Of a stretch of 64,000 nucleotides of DNA, positions 18,237-27,538 are shown piece by piece; position 1 is the stretch's first letter; the number at the start of each line of letters is the position of its first letter. The position numbers were made by a program, and so were the translations under genes. The notes below the pieces were generated by a model, which was not told where the DNA came from, ran no database searches, and saw nothing but the letters and a program-made list of their open reading frames with translations. Source of the stretch: Clostridiales bacterium (GTDB lineage Bacteria; Bacillota; Clostridia; Lachnospirales; WQUN01); contig JAISWZ010000649.1 of assembly GCA_031270945.1 (NCBI GenBank), forward strand, positions 62,001-126,000, written 5' to 3'.

Positions 18237-20945
18237 TCAGCCCCCCTGTCCCAGGGCGGAAACGCTTGGCGTCTCAAACCGCCCGCCATTTGAGTATCCG
18301 AACTCTTCAAGCTTGCGAAAAACCTCTCGGTCTATTCTCTTCACAGCGGTGTCCATGGCGCGGCGGACCGCTATGCCGTCTACGACTACAGAGTTGTAAG
18401 CGTTTGAAAGCTCCCGCTCCACCATGTATGTTCCCGGAACCCACGGGACCTCTACCATCCAATCTGTTTGCTCAAGAATCACGGCCTTGTGCTCTGAGGG
18501 GATCGGAAGCTGGGAGAAGGCCTCCCTATTCGCAGTGTTCCACATGTAGGTTCCGCCATGCAATGACTGCAGGCTCATTCCAAACCTGGCCTGGACTTCC
18601 GAGGAAGACCACCATTTCAAGAACTCCCATGCCTCTTCTTCCATCTGGGTCTGGGCAAAGATCATGTCGCTTTCAGCCCCTCCGGTAGTGTAACGCTGGA
18701 TGTTCCCAGATTCGTCAGTGAGTCCCGGGAACAGGCTTACACTCCAAAGCCCTTTGATCTCCGGGGCTGAGTTTAGCAAAAGGTTATAGGTTGAGACATC
18801 GGCAATCCCAATAGGAAGGGTTCCGCTTCGGAATTCCTGGTAGAATCCTGGCGCTGGCACTTCAACTGGCAAGTCGTAAACCGTGAACAGGTCAGTCAGC
18901 TCCTTGAAACCAGCCAGGGACTTTTCTGAGTCCAGCGTGGTGGCCCCGATCTCGGAACCGAAAAATCCTCCGCCGGACTGGACTATCAGGGGCATTGTGG
19001 CAGGAAACAGCTTCTGCCCTATCATTCCCGCAGTGGGAAAGTAGAAGTTCATGCTTCGCCTCTGAAGCTCTGGCAGGAGCATCTTCACCTCTTCCATGCT
19101 ATTGGGAACAGGAATGCCCAATTGCTCAAATATGTCGGTTCTGCAGAACATAACCCAAAAGTTCATGGTCTCAGGGATGGCGTATACCCCTCCCTCATAG
19201 ATGCTGGGTATAAAAAGCCCTTCCGGGAACCTCTGTGCCACTTCAGTGAAATCCTCAAATTGCTTAAGATCCAAAAGAGCCCCTCTGATGTTCAGGTATG
19301 AGGGAAGCACGTATCCTACAGACAGGGCGACATCAGGCGCGTCTCCAGACGCGGCCGCAAGCGCCAGCTTACCTTGGTCGGGCATCACCGACAGGTCGGC
19401 CCGAATCCCAGTCTTAGCCGTAAATTCGGAGTCTATCATGCTTTGCAAAAGCTCGACGTAAGGCCTGGGTCTGGCCATCCAGATTCTTAGGCTTCCCTTT
19501 GACTCTGAGGCGACGGAGTACTCTTTTCTTGAAAAAGACAGGAAGAACCGTACGATCCCGTCCCATAATTTCTCGAAGAAGTTTTTCTGTTCAGGCAGCT
19601 CTGCGTCTTGCTGGTGAACCAGTATCCTGTCTATGCCTACAGCGTTGTTGTCCATGTCTTGTACCATCTGCGCCAGATGGCGCGTCACGGATGAAGCCCC
19701 TTCCGAAAGCTCGCCAAGGCGCCTTGGCAGATCCTCAGGCTCTTCCGCCAGCTTCAAAAGCATGTCTTCGCAAAGCTCAAGGGCGGAGAATACGCTAGAC
19801 CGTTTCCCTCCGGAATACTTTTTCGCGTATTCAGCCATGTCCCGGCATTCGCCGGCCCATCGCTCAAGCGTCTCCGCCAGCCCCGGAATATAGTCTTCCA
19901 GCCTGTAGTCCCTGTACTTGTCTTGTGACACTCCACCAGTAAGCCGCGTTATCTCAGTGGCAAGGGAGCTCATCTCCCGCATCGCCTTCTGGGCGCCGTC
20001 GTATATGGGCTTTAGCGGCTCAGAGCTTATGACAAATGAGATTTTGCGAAGACCTGGTTCTAGGTAAAAAGATCCTGTATTCCCGTTTTCCAGCTTCAAC
20101 GCTTGGATCTGAAAATCTTTCGAATACCCTATCCTGCTTTGGGCTTTCTTCTCTCCGTCAATCAAAACGTCAACAAAAACCGGAAAGTCAGTCTTGGCCG
20201 CCTGGCGGCAAACCAGGCTTATGTTATGCCATCCGCCTTCGCCAACATCAACTTCATAGTCAACCCTGGTTCCGGCCTTTGAGAATGACGAGTCATCAAG
20301 AAAGTTCAAGACCCGCGCTCCCGCGCTATAAGGATGAAGCTCAGGCGAATACTCCCCGGACGCGTGGACTGACGGCTCATTGGCAGAAAGAAGATCTTCT
20401 CCCTCGATTACGTACAGCTCAGCGCCCGAGGCGTCTCCCTGGGTGAAATTTTGCTCTTGCCTTTCCACAACTTCGATCCCGTAGATCTCAATCGTTCCGT
20501 CTACGCTTTTCAAGCTCAGCTCATGCCTTCCAGCCGAAAGCGAAATGAGCAAAGGCTCAGAGATCCTGTGGGAGCTGTCATCCAGCCTTTTTTCAGCGAT
20601 TTTTCCATCCTGGATCGAAGGCTTTGGCATTTCGTTCCCGTACCTGTCCGTATTAGCTTCTCCCGAAGACAGCCAGACTGACTCAAACTTCAGCCGCTTG
20701 AGCTCTGGAACTGTCTCCAGCCCGTCAATTCTCATCTCAGCTTCCGTAGGCAAAAGCTGCCCCTGCATGTTCTTGTATTTCACCAATATTTCATAATCGC
20801 CGTCCCTGCCAACCTCAACTTCAAAAACCGCTGTCTCGCCGTACGGTATGGATGCAGGGAATTCGGCCGCGAAAGCCGGTCTGGCAAGAAATATAAAAAC
20901 CAGCAATATAAACAGATGCGAAGCCAGCGCCTTTATTTTTAGCAT
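18237..20945 (-). CDS. Giant solute-binding protein with N-terminal carbohydrate-binding-like modules
   Basis: 902 aa from ATG 20945, where the signal peptide '[19 protein letters not shown]' begins; the longer frame upstream would put about 39 non-signal residues in front. Residues about 25-310 contain two beta-sandwich-like segments ('[20 protein letters not shown]', '[20 protein letters not shown]') like carbohydrate-binding modules. A helical linker (310-500) follows. The last ~400 residues are a family 1 ABC solute-binding domain ('[18 protein letters not shown]', '[20 protein letters not shown]', '[18 protein letters not shown]'). Typical family members are 400-550 aa, so the N-terminal half is extra. 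No lipobox is seen at the signal cleavage site; how it is anchored is unclear. Confidence 0.8.
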   Translation of the reverse strand: MLKIKALASHLFILLVFIFLARPAFAAEFPASIPYGETAVFEVEVGRDGDYEILVKYKNMQGQLLPTEAEMRIDGLETVPELKRLKFESVWLSSGEANTDRYGNEMPKPSIQDGKIAEKRLDDSSHRISEPLLISLSAGRHELSLKSVDGTIEIYGIEVVERQEQNFTQGDASGAELYVIEGEDLLSANEPSVHASGEYSPELHPYSAGARVLNFLDDSSFSKAGTRVDYEVDVGEGGWHNISLVCRQAAKTDFPVFVDVLIDGEKKAQSRIGYSKDFQIQALKLENGNTGSFYLEPGLRKISFVISSEPLKPIYDGAQKAMREMSSLATEITRLTGGVSQDKYRDYRLEDYIPGLAETLERWAGECRDMAEYAKKYSGGKRSSVFSALELCEDMLLKLAEEPEDLPRRLGELSEGASSVTRHLAQMVQDMDNNAVGIDRILVHQQDAELPEQKNFFEKLWDGIVRFFLSFSRKEYSVASESKGSLRIWMARPRPYVELLQSMIDSEFTAKTGIRADLSVMPDQGKLALAAASGDAPDVALSVGYVLPSYLNIRGALLDLKQFEDFTEVAQRFPEGLFIPSIYEGGVYAIPETMNFWVMFCRTDIFEQLGIPVPNSMEEVKMLLPELQRRSMNFYFPTAGMIGQKLFPATMPLIVQSGGGFFGSEIGATTLDSEKSLAGFKELTDLFTVYDLPVEVPAPGFYQEFRSGTLPIGIADVSTYNLLLNSAPEIKGLWSVSLFPGLTDESGNIQRYTTGGAESDMIFAQTQMEEEAWEFLKWWSSSEVQARFGMSLQSLHGGTYMWNTANREAFSQLPIPSEHKAVILEQTDWMVEVPWVPGTYMVERELSNAYNSVVVDGIAVRRAMDTAVKRIDREVFRKLEEFGYSNGGRFETPSVSALGQGG

Positions 20946-20989
20946 CCCTTTTACACCCCCAGGCGCAACCCAATTTGAAAATTTAAGAA

Positions 20990-22624
20990 TTATTCCAGCG
21001 CAGCTCCCGCTCCCCAAAGGGCTGTGCCCTCTCCGGAGATGGCTGTCAGCGCCTGGACCCACATCAGGTTGTCGCTGTCCCAGCGCCTAAGAAAAACCCC
21101 TCTGTACTCCATTCCATCAAGCGCTATCAAAGCAGACGTTCCGTCCTCTCCAAGAGACCAGCTGCCTTCCAGCTCCCCATTTATCTGGCCGTCCAGAAGA
21201 AACTGCACTGTCTTTGAGATATGCGCCTTGGTGTTTACGTCATGCTCGTGGTCAATCACTTTCCAGGTTCCAGCAAGCTCTTCTTCCTTAAATGTCTTGA
21301 CATCCGCTCCGTCATACCTGAAAGGGGAAACGGCAAGCCAGCCGTCGGTAGTCGCAAACATCTCGTGAACCCTCACCTGGTGCGCCTCTCCGCCAGCAAA
21401 CCTCTGGTGGAATATGAGAAACAGCCTTCCGTTCTCATCCCGAATGGCGCTGTTGTGCCCTGGAGAAAGAGTCAGAGTAGTCCGTCCAGGCTCATTTTCC
21501 AAGTGCTTGAACTGGTACCCTCCCATAAGCTTTACTCCGGTGCTGTTGAAGTTCACCCTATCCAGCCTGTGCCTAAGCTCGCTCTTGGAGTCAGAATACG
21601 GGCCCGTCACGCTCCGTGACCGAAACACTCTTATGTTGTACCCTCCAGCCGAGTCCAGCCCTCCGTAGGAGACAAACAGGTAATAGTACTGTGTTTCAGG
21701 CACGTAAAGAATGTACGGCCCCTCTATCGCGCTGTGCGAATTTTCTATCAAAGCCCTGCCATACCCGTGGCTTTCCCCATTAAGTTCTGAACCCTCTTTC
21801 AAAAGCCCCGTTCCGGGATCCAGCTCCAGGAGAAATATTCCGCCGCTCCAGGATCCATAGACTAGCCAAAAGTTCCCTTCATTGTCATAGAAGGCCTGAG
21901 GGTCTATGCAGTTTGGATACAGCTTTTCAGTCCAGACCGCCACTCCGTCTGGCGCCCTATTCTCTCCTGCCATGGCAGATCTCACTATCAACCCCTGGGT
22001 TACGTAAGGCCCTTCGGGATTTTCAGCAATAGCCAGCCCTATGGCGCTGCTTTTCCAAGACGCCGTCAAGCAGTAGTAATGAAAGAATCTACCATCCTCC
22101 ATTGCCTGGATGTCAGCCGCGAAAAAGCCCAGCTCATTTTCCTTTCCCCGCTCCACGTCCTTTATCTGCTCTTCCATCGTCTGAACGCTTGGATCCGGGT
22201 TGTCAACGGGATAGAACGGGTTTCCTCCGTCCTGCCAGCCTATGGTTAGCTGTTGCCACTTCATCAGGTCGGAACTCTTGGCTACGGCCAGATGGGATCC
22301 GATTATGTAATGATAGTTGTTCGCTTTGAACACCGACGGGTCGTGGACGCTTACATTTGAGAATGTTGGCTTGGGCCCGTCTTGAAAGTCAAAACCAGCG
22401 CCAGGCGCCGTAACCGGTGCAGACGGCTGCGCCGTCTCAGCCGGCAAAGCCGGCTCGATCTTTGCAAGCTCTGTCTCTTTAGGAATCTCTTTGTCATCAG
22501 CGCCATCAACCGCTCCCAGCGTCTCGGACGCCGACGGGCTCGGGCTTGCGGCGCTTGCCTTTGAGCAGCCGCCAATTAACGCGGCCGCGACAACCAGCGC
22601 AATCACTATCCTTGTTCTTGGCAT
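20990..22624 (-). CDS. Secreted GH43 arabinan endo-1,5-alpha-L-arabinosidase, lipoprotein
   Basis: 544 aa; ATG 22624 is chosen because AGGAGG lies five bases upstream (an earlier TTG overlaps that site). Lipobox 'LIGGC' near residue 20, then a Ser/Pro/Ala linker. The GH43 five-bladed propeller carries the expected acidic triad: Asp95 in 'HDPSVF', Asp241 in 'IDPQAF', Glu301 in 'AIEGPYI'. 'GYNIRVFRSRSVTGPY' and 'SPGHNSAIRDENGRLFLIFH' are typical of endo-arabinanases. Residues about 440-540 match the GH43-associated C-terminal beta domain. It should cut 1,5-arabinan at the cell surface; the ABC genes that follow would import the fragments. First gene of the operon. Confidence 0.87.
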   Translation of the reverse strand: MPRTRIVIALVVAAALIGGCSKASAASPSPSASETLGAVDGADDKEIPKETELAKIEPALPAETAQPSAPVTAPGAGFDFQDGPKPTFSNVSVHDPSVFKANNYHYIIGSHLAVAKSSDLMKWQQLTIGWQDGGNPFYPVDNPDPSVQTMEEQIKDVERGKENELGFFAADIQAMEDGRFFHYYCLTASWKSSAIGLAIAENPEGPYVTQGLIVRSAMAGENRAPDGVAVWTEKLYPNCIDPQAFYDNEGNFWLVYGSWSGGIFLLELDPGTGLLKEGSELNGESHGYGRALIENSHSAIEGPYILYVPETQYYYLFVSYGGLDSAGGYNIRVFRSRSVTGPYSDSKSELRHRLDRVNFNSTGVKLMGGYQFKHLENEPGRTTLTLSPGHNSAIRDENGRLFLIFHQRFAGGEAHQVRVHEMFATTDGWLAVSPFRYDGADVKTFKEEELAGTWKVIDHEHDVNTKAHISKTVQFLLDGQINGELEGSWSLGEDGTSALIALDGMEYRGVFLRRWDSDNLMWVQALTAISGEGTALWGAGAALE

Positions 22625-23299
22625 TTTAGCCTCCTGCAAGACCTTTTCTTTTAGATGGATCTAAAATAATTTATATGAATCTAAATCTATTGGCAAGACC
22701 ATTTTAGCATATGCCCTTTCAAAAGTCAAACCGATAATTCGAATTTTTAAATTTCGTAATATTAGATAGCTTTTGCGGGCTGGTTTTGTGCATATTTACT
22801 AGTTGCTAATTTAGGTGATTAAGCAAAGCGCTATAGGGAGGTTTTGCTAATTTTATGATTAGAGAGGGGGTGGTGTTCTAAGTTGCATGCGCCCTGATTT
22901 GAACCCAGCCAGCCCTTTGCACCAATATTAAAATTTTTAATATTACTGACCGTTAGCAGAGGCGTCCAGGGAGCGTCGGCTCCTTCAAGGACCCATTTTG
23001 GCAAGGCCAAAAAACCCTTTAGATCCAGACCTTCACAAATGATTCATAATTAAGTCCTTGCAAGTAGCACCCCCTTATGATACCCTTAATAAGAACGAAG
23101 CACCCGGTTTGAAAAAGAGCGAAAATCGAAGGGCGCTGGTTCCTAATAACGACATTACGCTTGCACCTATATATTGATCTACAATACGAGCGATCGCCTT
23201 AAGTCTCAGTGCATATCCTAGAGGGACGTGCGCACAGCCAAACTCCCCCCAGCTTGGCTAGCTTCTAACACAAAAAACTGGAGGACTTAGCCGCTCCAT
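22625..23299. other. Intergenic region upstream of the arabinan operon
   Basis: No coding sequence recognised. It contains near-direct repeats GGATCTAAAATAA / GAATCTAAATCTA (22655-22690) close to the operon start, and a 20-bp AT palindrome at about 22926-22945. The operon promoter and operator should be here; I cannot name the regulator. A tRNA-like GGTTCAAATC on the minus strand near 22893 does not fold as a tRNA. Confidence 0.4.
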
Positions 23300-23332
23300 A
23301 AGCCCATGGCCTTGCAACAAGGCCATGGGCTT
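23300..23332 (+). terminator. Perfect 15-bp stem-loop without an assigned gene
   Basis: AAGCCCATGGCCTTG-CAA-CAAGGCCATGGGCTT followed on the plus strand by TATACTTTTAG. The T-rich side is on the plus strand, yet no plus-strand gene precedes it. Confidence 0.45.
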
Positions 23333-23497
23333 TATACTTTTAGAGGGTTGGTTTGGGGATGGGGGTTAGGAGTTGGGCAAGTCAGAGAGGTATGAGTTAT
23401 GGGGGTCGAGAGGTTTGGGGCGGCATAGCCTGGAGGAGCAAACGTCTCTGGAGGCCAAACAAAGGATAGCTTGCGCGGCACGCTTTTAAATATAAAA

Positions 23498-23538
23498 GCA
23501 AAACAAGGCCTTGGATCTAATCCAAGGCCTTGTTTTGC
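23498..23538 (-). terminator. 19-bp perfect terminator stem whose loop is the stop codon
   Basis: The arms at 23498-23516 and 23520-23538 are exact complements. The 3-nt loop (23517-23519) is the TAG stop of the acyltransferase gene, so the final six codons form one arm. On the minus strand it is followed by TTTTATATTT. Confidence 0.75.
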
Positions 23539-24182
23539 TCTGCTCCAACTTTCATCCTGCTTGGGTATTTTGTAAAGAAGTCCTTGTTCTCCACAATCTT
23601 CTCGTCGCTCCACTCCCACCACTTGCTTTCTAGCAGCTCATTGACAATCTTTTCCTCATACCTGTAGCCTATGACCTTTGCTGGGACTCCTGCAACTATG
23701 GCATAATGCGGCACGTCATGAGTGACAACGGCGTTGGAGCCGACTATGGCCCCATTGCCTATGGTGACGCCTGACATGACAACCGCGTTATGGCCGATCC
23801 AAACATCGTTGCCTACTACTGTCAACGGCTCGGGGAAATAGGGCATGCCTAGGATCCGCCTTGCATGCGCGGAATTCACGCAGATGGGGTACCTATGCCC
23901 AAAGGCGCCTATTGTGATGTTGTTGCCCATAGAGGTGAACGATCCTACGTTTGCAATCGCGATAGTGCAGTTCATTCCTGTGTATGTATGTCTGCCGACA
24001 ACAGCTTCTTCAGTCACGATCGTGTTTTCGCCTATTATTACGCCATAGTCCAGCTTTGCCTTTAGCGAGACGAAAGGAGAAAGTATATGCACGTTTTTGC
24101 CATGCGCAAGCCTTGCGCGGTACACGTGCAAGATCCTTGACACCTCAATGGGGAGCCAGCGTCTGTTCTTTGTAAGAAGCAT
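23517..24182 (-). CDS. Left-handed beta-helix acyltransferase (CatB/Vat-type hexapeptide)
   Basis: 221 aa from ATG 24182 (AAAGGGCGG about five bases upstream); the ~66 residues of open frame before it lack a signal and are rich in Pro/Arg, so are not coding. Hexapeptide repeats run from about residue 35 to 155 ('YGVIIGENTIVTEEAVVGRH', 'IGHNAVVMSGVTIGNGAIVG', 'SNAVVTHDVPHYAIVAGVPA'). The Vat/CatB-like 'VPAKVIGYRY' end and a C-terminal 'SKWWEWSDEKI' helix are present. Such enzymes O-acetylate antibiotics or surface sugars; the sequence does not decide which. It stands alone, with its terminator overlapping the stop. Confidence 0.8.
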   Translation of the reverse strand: MLLTKNRRWLPIEVSRILHVYRARLAHGKNVHILSPFVSLKAKLDYGVIIGENTIVTEEAVVGRHTYTGMNCTIAIANVGSFTSMGNNITIGAFGHRYPICVNSAHARRILGMPYFPEPLTVVGNDVWIGHNAVVMSGVTIGNGAIVGSNAVVTHDVPHYAIVAGVPAKVIGYRYEEKIVNELLESKWWEWSDEKIVENKDFFTKYPSRMKVGAEQNKALD

Positions 24183-24428
24183 TTTTACCGCCCTTTCTCC
24201 ATATGTTCTTGTTCTCTGCCACGATGGATGACGCGTTTGTCCGTATGCCGGGGTTGGATAATGTAAAAGGGGGGTTGGCTTGGATTCAGGCTTTTTTGGG
24301 GCTGAACCGATGCGGATGCCCGGGATTGGCGCGTCACTTAAAGATGGCCGGAAAAAAAGTACACCTTTTTCCCATTGCATTTACATAGATATTGCAAATT
24401 TGCAATCCTTGATTTCATAGGGTTTCTC

Positions 24429-24455
24429 AAGTCGCGGCATTTCATGTCGCGACTT
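24429..24455. other. Hairpin in the region upstream of the acyltransferase
   Basis: AAGTCGCGGCAT-TTC-ATGTCGCGACTT, a 12-bp stem with one G-T type mismatch, followed on the plus strand by ATTTTGG. Could be a terminator or a leader structure; role undecided. Confidence 0.4.
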
Positions 24456-24672
24456 ATTTTGGCCTAAAACACCCATGGAATAAATGTGTACCTTTTTTCC
24501 CTTCTTGCGAGATGTGCGCTTGTCTTTTGACTACCATTAGTATATCATTACAAGGACTGGCTGTCAATGATTGCTGAAATATCAACGTTCTTGATGTGAG
24601 ATCCGGCGAGTTGACTTTTTAGTTCGAGCCTGTTATGAGCGTTTTGATATAGCGAAAGCATCGCGCTGCAGC

Positions 24673-24690
24673 AGGTTAAACGTTTAACCT
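24673..24690. promoter_or_regulatory. 18-bp palindrome, candidate operator 1
   Basis: AGGTTAAACGTTTAACCT, a perfect palindrome with the central AAACGTTT often seen in LacI-family operators. First of three copies upstream of the plus-strand operon at 25619-28768. Confidence 0.55.
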
Positions 24691-24921
24691 GCCATAGCGG
24701 GAACGCGCCACGTGTTTGAGGTCTTTTCCCGGGTGGAGATTGCTTGGATTAACAGCTCACTTAACTACTCTTTTAACAACTCTTTGGATGCTGGATTTAT
24801 TAGCTTCATTAATTACTTCAATCGTGCTGGGTTTAAACTGACGAACGCTCAAACGTGGAATTGTTTTTTCGTTGCCCGGCTTTGACGGCAGACGGGCCCG
24901 CTTTAAGCGAAGCACCGCCCG

Positions 24922-24939
24922 AGGTTAAACGTTTAACCT
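24922..24939. promoter_or_regulatory. 18-bp palindrome, candidate operator 2
   Basis: Identical AGGTTAAACGTTTAACCT, at the head of the second duplicated unit, 249 bp from copy 1. Confidence 0.55.
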
Positions 24940-25172
24940 ATATATGCGGGAACGCGCCGCGTGTTTGAGATCTTTTCCAGGTTGAGATTGCTGGGGGATT
25001 AACAGCTCGCTTAACTACTTTTTGGCGCTGGTCTTAATTACTTTTTTAACTACTTCGGTTGCGTTGGGGTTAAACTGACGAGCGCTCAAATGTGAAATCA
25101 ATTTTTCGTTGCCCCATTGACGGCAGGCGGGCCGCTTCCGATTAAGTAGACGCGTTTCGCCTTGGCTTAGAA

Positions 25173-25298
25173 AAGTTTCAAACCTATTGTTAGAAGTTTC
25201 AAATCAATTGTGTGAAGTTTCAAACCTATTGCTAAAAGTATCAAACCAATTGTGTAAGGTTTCAAACCAATTGCTAGAAGTTTCAAACCTCAATATTC
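25173..25298 (+). repeat. Six 21-bp tandem repeats (helically phased)
   Basis: Units start at 25173, 25194, 25215, 25236, 25257 and 25278. Each begins with AAGTTTCAAA (or AAGTATCAAA/AGGTTTCAAA) and continues CC(T/A)ATTG. The first five are exactly 21 bp, two helical turns, putting every copy on the same DNA face. Non-coding, 320 bp before the operon that starts at 25619. Confidence 0.85.
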
Positions 25299-25342
25299 TT
25301 ATATTTCCGAGCTTGAAATCTGCCAAAAGTTCCGCCCGTCCG

Positions 25343-25360
25343 AGGTTAAACGTTTAACTT
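25343..25360. promoter_or_regulatory. 18-bp palindrome, candidate operator 3
   Basis: AGGTTAAACGTTTAACTT, one mismatch from the other two copies. Lies just downstream of the 21-bp repeat array and about 260 bp before the start at 25619. A shared block GAATCCTCAAGCGATAT recurs at about 25396 and 25495 in the remaining leader. Confidence 0.5.
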
Positions 25361-25618
25361 ATCCATGCGGCCATATTTCCTCTTTTGATTTCTTCGAATC
25401 CTCAAGCGATATCGGTGCTCCCCTGCCTTATATGCTTGCAAGTGAAAATCATAAACGCTCATTTGGGTTACAGCATTTGCCAAAAAGATTTTTAGAATCC
25501 TCAAGCGATATTCTTCCTTCACTGCCTTATAAGCGTGTATGAGAGAGAAATAGCACTAAGTGCAAGAATCCAATATATAGGGCAGAAACTTATCAGCCCT
25601 GGCAGGAGTGTGAGCCAA

Positions 25619-26218
25619 ATGTCAAACACGAAGTCTACCCAGCTATCCTCTTGGGAGCGCTTTTTCTTGAAGCAAAAAGGCCATCGCGACGGGAAGATCG
25701 GCCTCCCGGTTGAAGACATGAAGAAAGAATGGTCTTCTCCATGGATACGAGGGGAAGAAGAGGCGTTTTTCGAGCAAGCCTCAACGATATGGGCGAAGGT
25801 TCAGGCCAAAAACGCTCGTTTCTTCGAGCAGATATACCAGATGGAGCAAAAGATAGAGCGCAACCTAAATGAACTGGAGTTGCTTAACGCGGCTGAGCAT
25901 GACGACGCTGCGATTATAGGAACTATAGCGCGGCTTTCGCACGAGATCAGGCAAGCCCGGGAATTGATTTCCCAGCACAGGTCAACTATCGCTGAAGATG
26001 AGAATGCTTCACGACTCAATTGCGAGAGCGCGATGCACCATGCGAACCAGCGCATAGCTGAGTATTGGCATGGCCTTATCTGCAAGAACGCAAAGATTGC
26101 GTTGCCTGTAGACCCGCCTAAGGTTCGCGACTCGAAGGCTGAGGATATATATTACAAAAACCATCCCCGCCCTTCGGTTGAGGGCAAGGTTATAGAAGTG
26201 AGCTTTGCCAAGCCTTGA
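25619..26218 (+). CDS. Coiled-coil protein, first gene of the OmpA operon
   Basis: 199 aa from ATG 25619 (GCAGGAG about ten bases upstream). Residues about 55-140 form a long amphipathic helix ('IYQMEQKIERNLNELELLNA', 'ARLSHEIRQARELISQHRST'). There is no signal peptide or TM segment, so probably cytoplasmic. Family not recognised. It is followed 20 bases later by the next gene and heads an operon ending with an OmpA-domain lipoprotein, so it may be a structural or adaptor part of the envelope machine. Confidence 0.6.
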   Translation: MSNTKSTQLSSWERFFLKQKGHRDGKIGLPVEDMKKEWSSPWIRGEEEAFFEQASTIWAKVQAKNARFFEQIYQMEQKIERNLNELELLNAAEHDDAAIIGTIARLSHEIRQARELISQHRSTIAEDENASRLNCESAMHHANQRIAEYWHGLICKNAKIALPVDPPKVRDSKAEDIYYKNHPRPSVEGKVIEVSFAKP

Positions 26219-26238
26219 AACAGATCGGAGGAACGGGT

Positions 26239-26610
26239 ATGGCTAAAAAGTTGGAAAAGGAAATCCGGGATTTAAACCTGGTTGCTCCTTGCTACAAGGA
26301 CTTCGAGCGATTGTTCAACTGCAAGGGCGAGTTGGACGACTTGATAAAGCGCAACCTGAACAAAGGTTATGACAACGGTATCGGGCGCATCTGCGAGGAC
26401 TTGATTGACAGCCTTGCCAAGCAGGCTGAGGCCGATCTTAAGCAGCAGCGTGTCGCGCATGAGGTATGCATAGATTCTCTGGATTCATTGCGGGCACGCA
26501 ACCAAGCCCATTTAGCCGAGCAGTTGAAGAAGGCAAAGGATGAGCTTACGGGGATACGAGAGAGCTTGGAAGACGCAACAACCAGGTTTGGACATTTCAA
26601 GTTCAGATAG
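26239..26610 (+). CDS. Small coiled-coil protein
   Basis: 123 aa; ATG 26239 is preceded by GGAGG at eight bases. Mostly helical and charged ('FERLFNCKGELDDLIKRNLN', 'EQLKKAKDELTGIRESLEDA'). No export signal and no known domain. Nine bases separate it from the downstream membrane protein gene, so the two are co-expressed and may form a complex. Confidence 0.6.
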   Translation: MAKKLEKEIRDLNLVAPCYKDFERLFNCKGELDDLIKRNLNKGYDNGIGRICEDLIDSLAKQAEADLKQQRVAHEVCIDSLDSLRARNQAHLAEQLKKAKDELTGIRESLEDATTRFGHFKFR

Positions 26611-26619
26611 GAGAGGGTC

Positions 26620-27399
26620 ATGACGAAAAGCGCATGCGGATACAACAGGTTAGGCGAAATTGTTTTTGCTGGCGAGGACAGCAGAAAGGCTAGCTACAAG
26701 GCGGACTCATTTTTCTCCACAGTTCCGTTCCAGCTGTTTATTTTGATCCTTTGCGCATCAACGGACTTCGCCAGCTTCAACCAGATGTTTGTGATTTTGC
26801 TCTACGACAGCCAGGCCATGCGATGGCTTGCTATAGTCGGCATGCTTGTGGCCTTCGAGATAATACCAGTAGTTGCGGCCAACAACCTCAGAAAAAGAGA
26901 GTCTGGCTACAACTCCTCGATAACCCTTACTGTGATGCTAATCATCATCTTTCTTTGCGGCACCGCTATGAACATATACCTTCGGTTTTCCACCAGGGAC
27001 ACAGTATTTCCGAACTTGTCCGAAAACGCCACAAGCATGTTTGGATCAGGCGAGCTTGCCGTATCGGCAGCTAACCCATCGGCGCTGCCTCTGTCACTGT
27101 TCTTTGGGGTTCTGCCCTTATTCACTTCCGTTGTATCCTTCGCTTGCGCTTACATACTCTTCAACCCTCTCCAAACGGACAAGCGCAACCTGGAGGCATG
27201 CTATTCGGCCCAGCTGGACAAAGTGAGCGAGCTTTCGGCTAACATGCAGGAATATGACTCTGTGGAGAACTACCGCGAGGTCATGATTGAAAGGGACGAC
27301 AAGCAGTATGAGGCAATGAAGCAAAGGCTTGAAGCCCAGAACAGCTGCTTGAAAAACTACGTAAGCCAGAAGCTGCTTGAATATACAACAGGCGTTTGA
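26620..27399 (+). CDS. Four-TM membrane protein with cytoplasmic coiled-coil tail
   Basis: 259 aa, ATG with GGAGAGGGTC just upstream. TM helices at about 33-55, 67-88, 102-122 and 160-183. The 122-160 stretch, with Asn/Ser-rich residues, is probably outside. The C-terminal 70 residues ('ACYSAQLDKVSELSANMQEY', 'RDDKQYEAMKQRLEAQN') are a cytoplasmic coiled coil. The layout (TM bundle plus coiled coil, next to an OmpA-domain lipoprotein) recalls stator or envelope-anchor units, but no MotA-like motif is visible. Unknown family. Confidence 0.6.
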   Translation: MTKSACGYNRLGEIVFAGEDSRKASYKADSFFSTVPFQLFILILCASTDFASFNQMFVILLYDSQAMRWLAIVGMLVAFEIIPVVAANNLRKRESGYNSSITLTVMLIIIFLCGTAMNIYLRFSTRDTVFPNLSENATSMFGSGELAVSAANPSALPLSLFFGVLPLFTSVVSFACAYILFNPLQTDKRNLEACYSAQLDKVSELSANMQEYDSVENYREVMIERDDKQYEAMKQRLEAQNSCLKNYVSQKLLEYTTGV

Positions 27400-27403
27400 C
27401 TTT

Positions 27404-27522
27404 GCATATCCCAAAAATCCAAAAAAGGCGCGGGGTAGCGTTTGCTCAAGGGCAAATCGTCAAAATGCTGAGATGCTTCAACGCGCGGCTTTTCTCTCAG
27501 GATAAAATTTGGGATACGCTCT
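27404..27522. repeat. Palindromic element copy 2
   Basis: Arms GCATATCCCAAAAAT and AAATTTGGGATACGCTC enclose a core containing GGTAGCGTTTGCTCAAGGGC. It fills the 139-bp gap between the membrane protein and OmpA lipoprotein genes and ends 6 bp before the AGGAGG of the latter. Confidence 0.7.
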
Positions 27523-27538
27523 AGGGATAGGAGGATTA

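Larger units (their letters stand above)
24673..25146. repeat. Imperfect ~240-bp direct duplication
   Basis: Unit 1 (24673-24921) and unit 2 (24922-25146) share the same order of blocks: the 18-bp palindrome, GCGGGAACGCGCC, CGTGTTTGAG, GATTAACAGCTC, CTTAACTACT, TTAAACTGACGA-CGCTCAAA, and TTTTTCGTTGCCC. Neither unit encodes a protein. Confidence 0.75.

Noticed and set aside
22870-22930. Possible tRNA on the minus strand (GGGTTCAAATC)
   Set aside because: The flanking bases do not form a T-stem, and no D-arm or anticodon arm can be drawn.
25173-25298. Possible CRISPR array
   Set aside because: The 21-bp units are directly adjacent with no spacers, and no cas genes are present.
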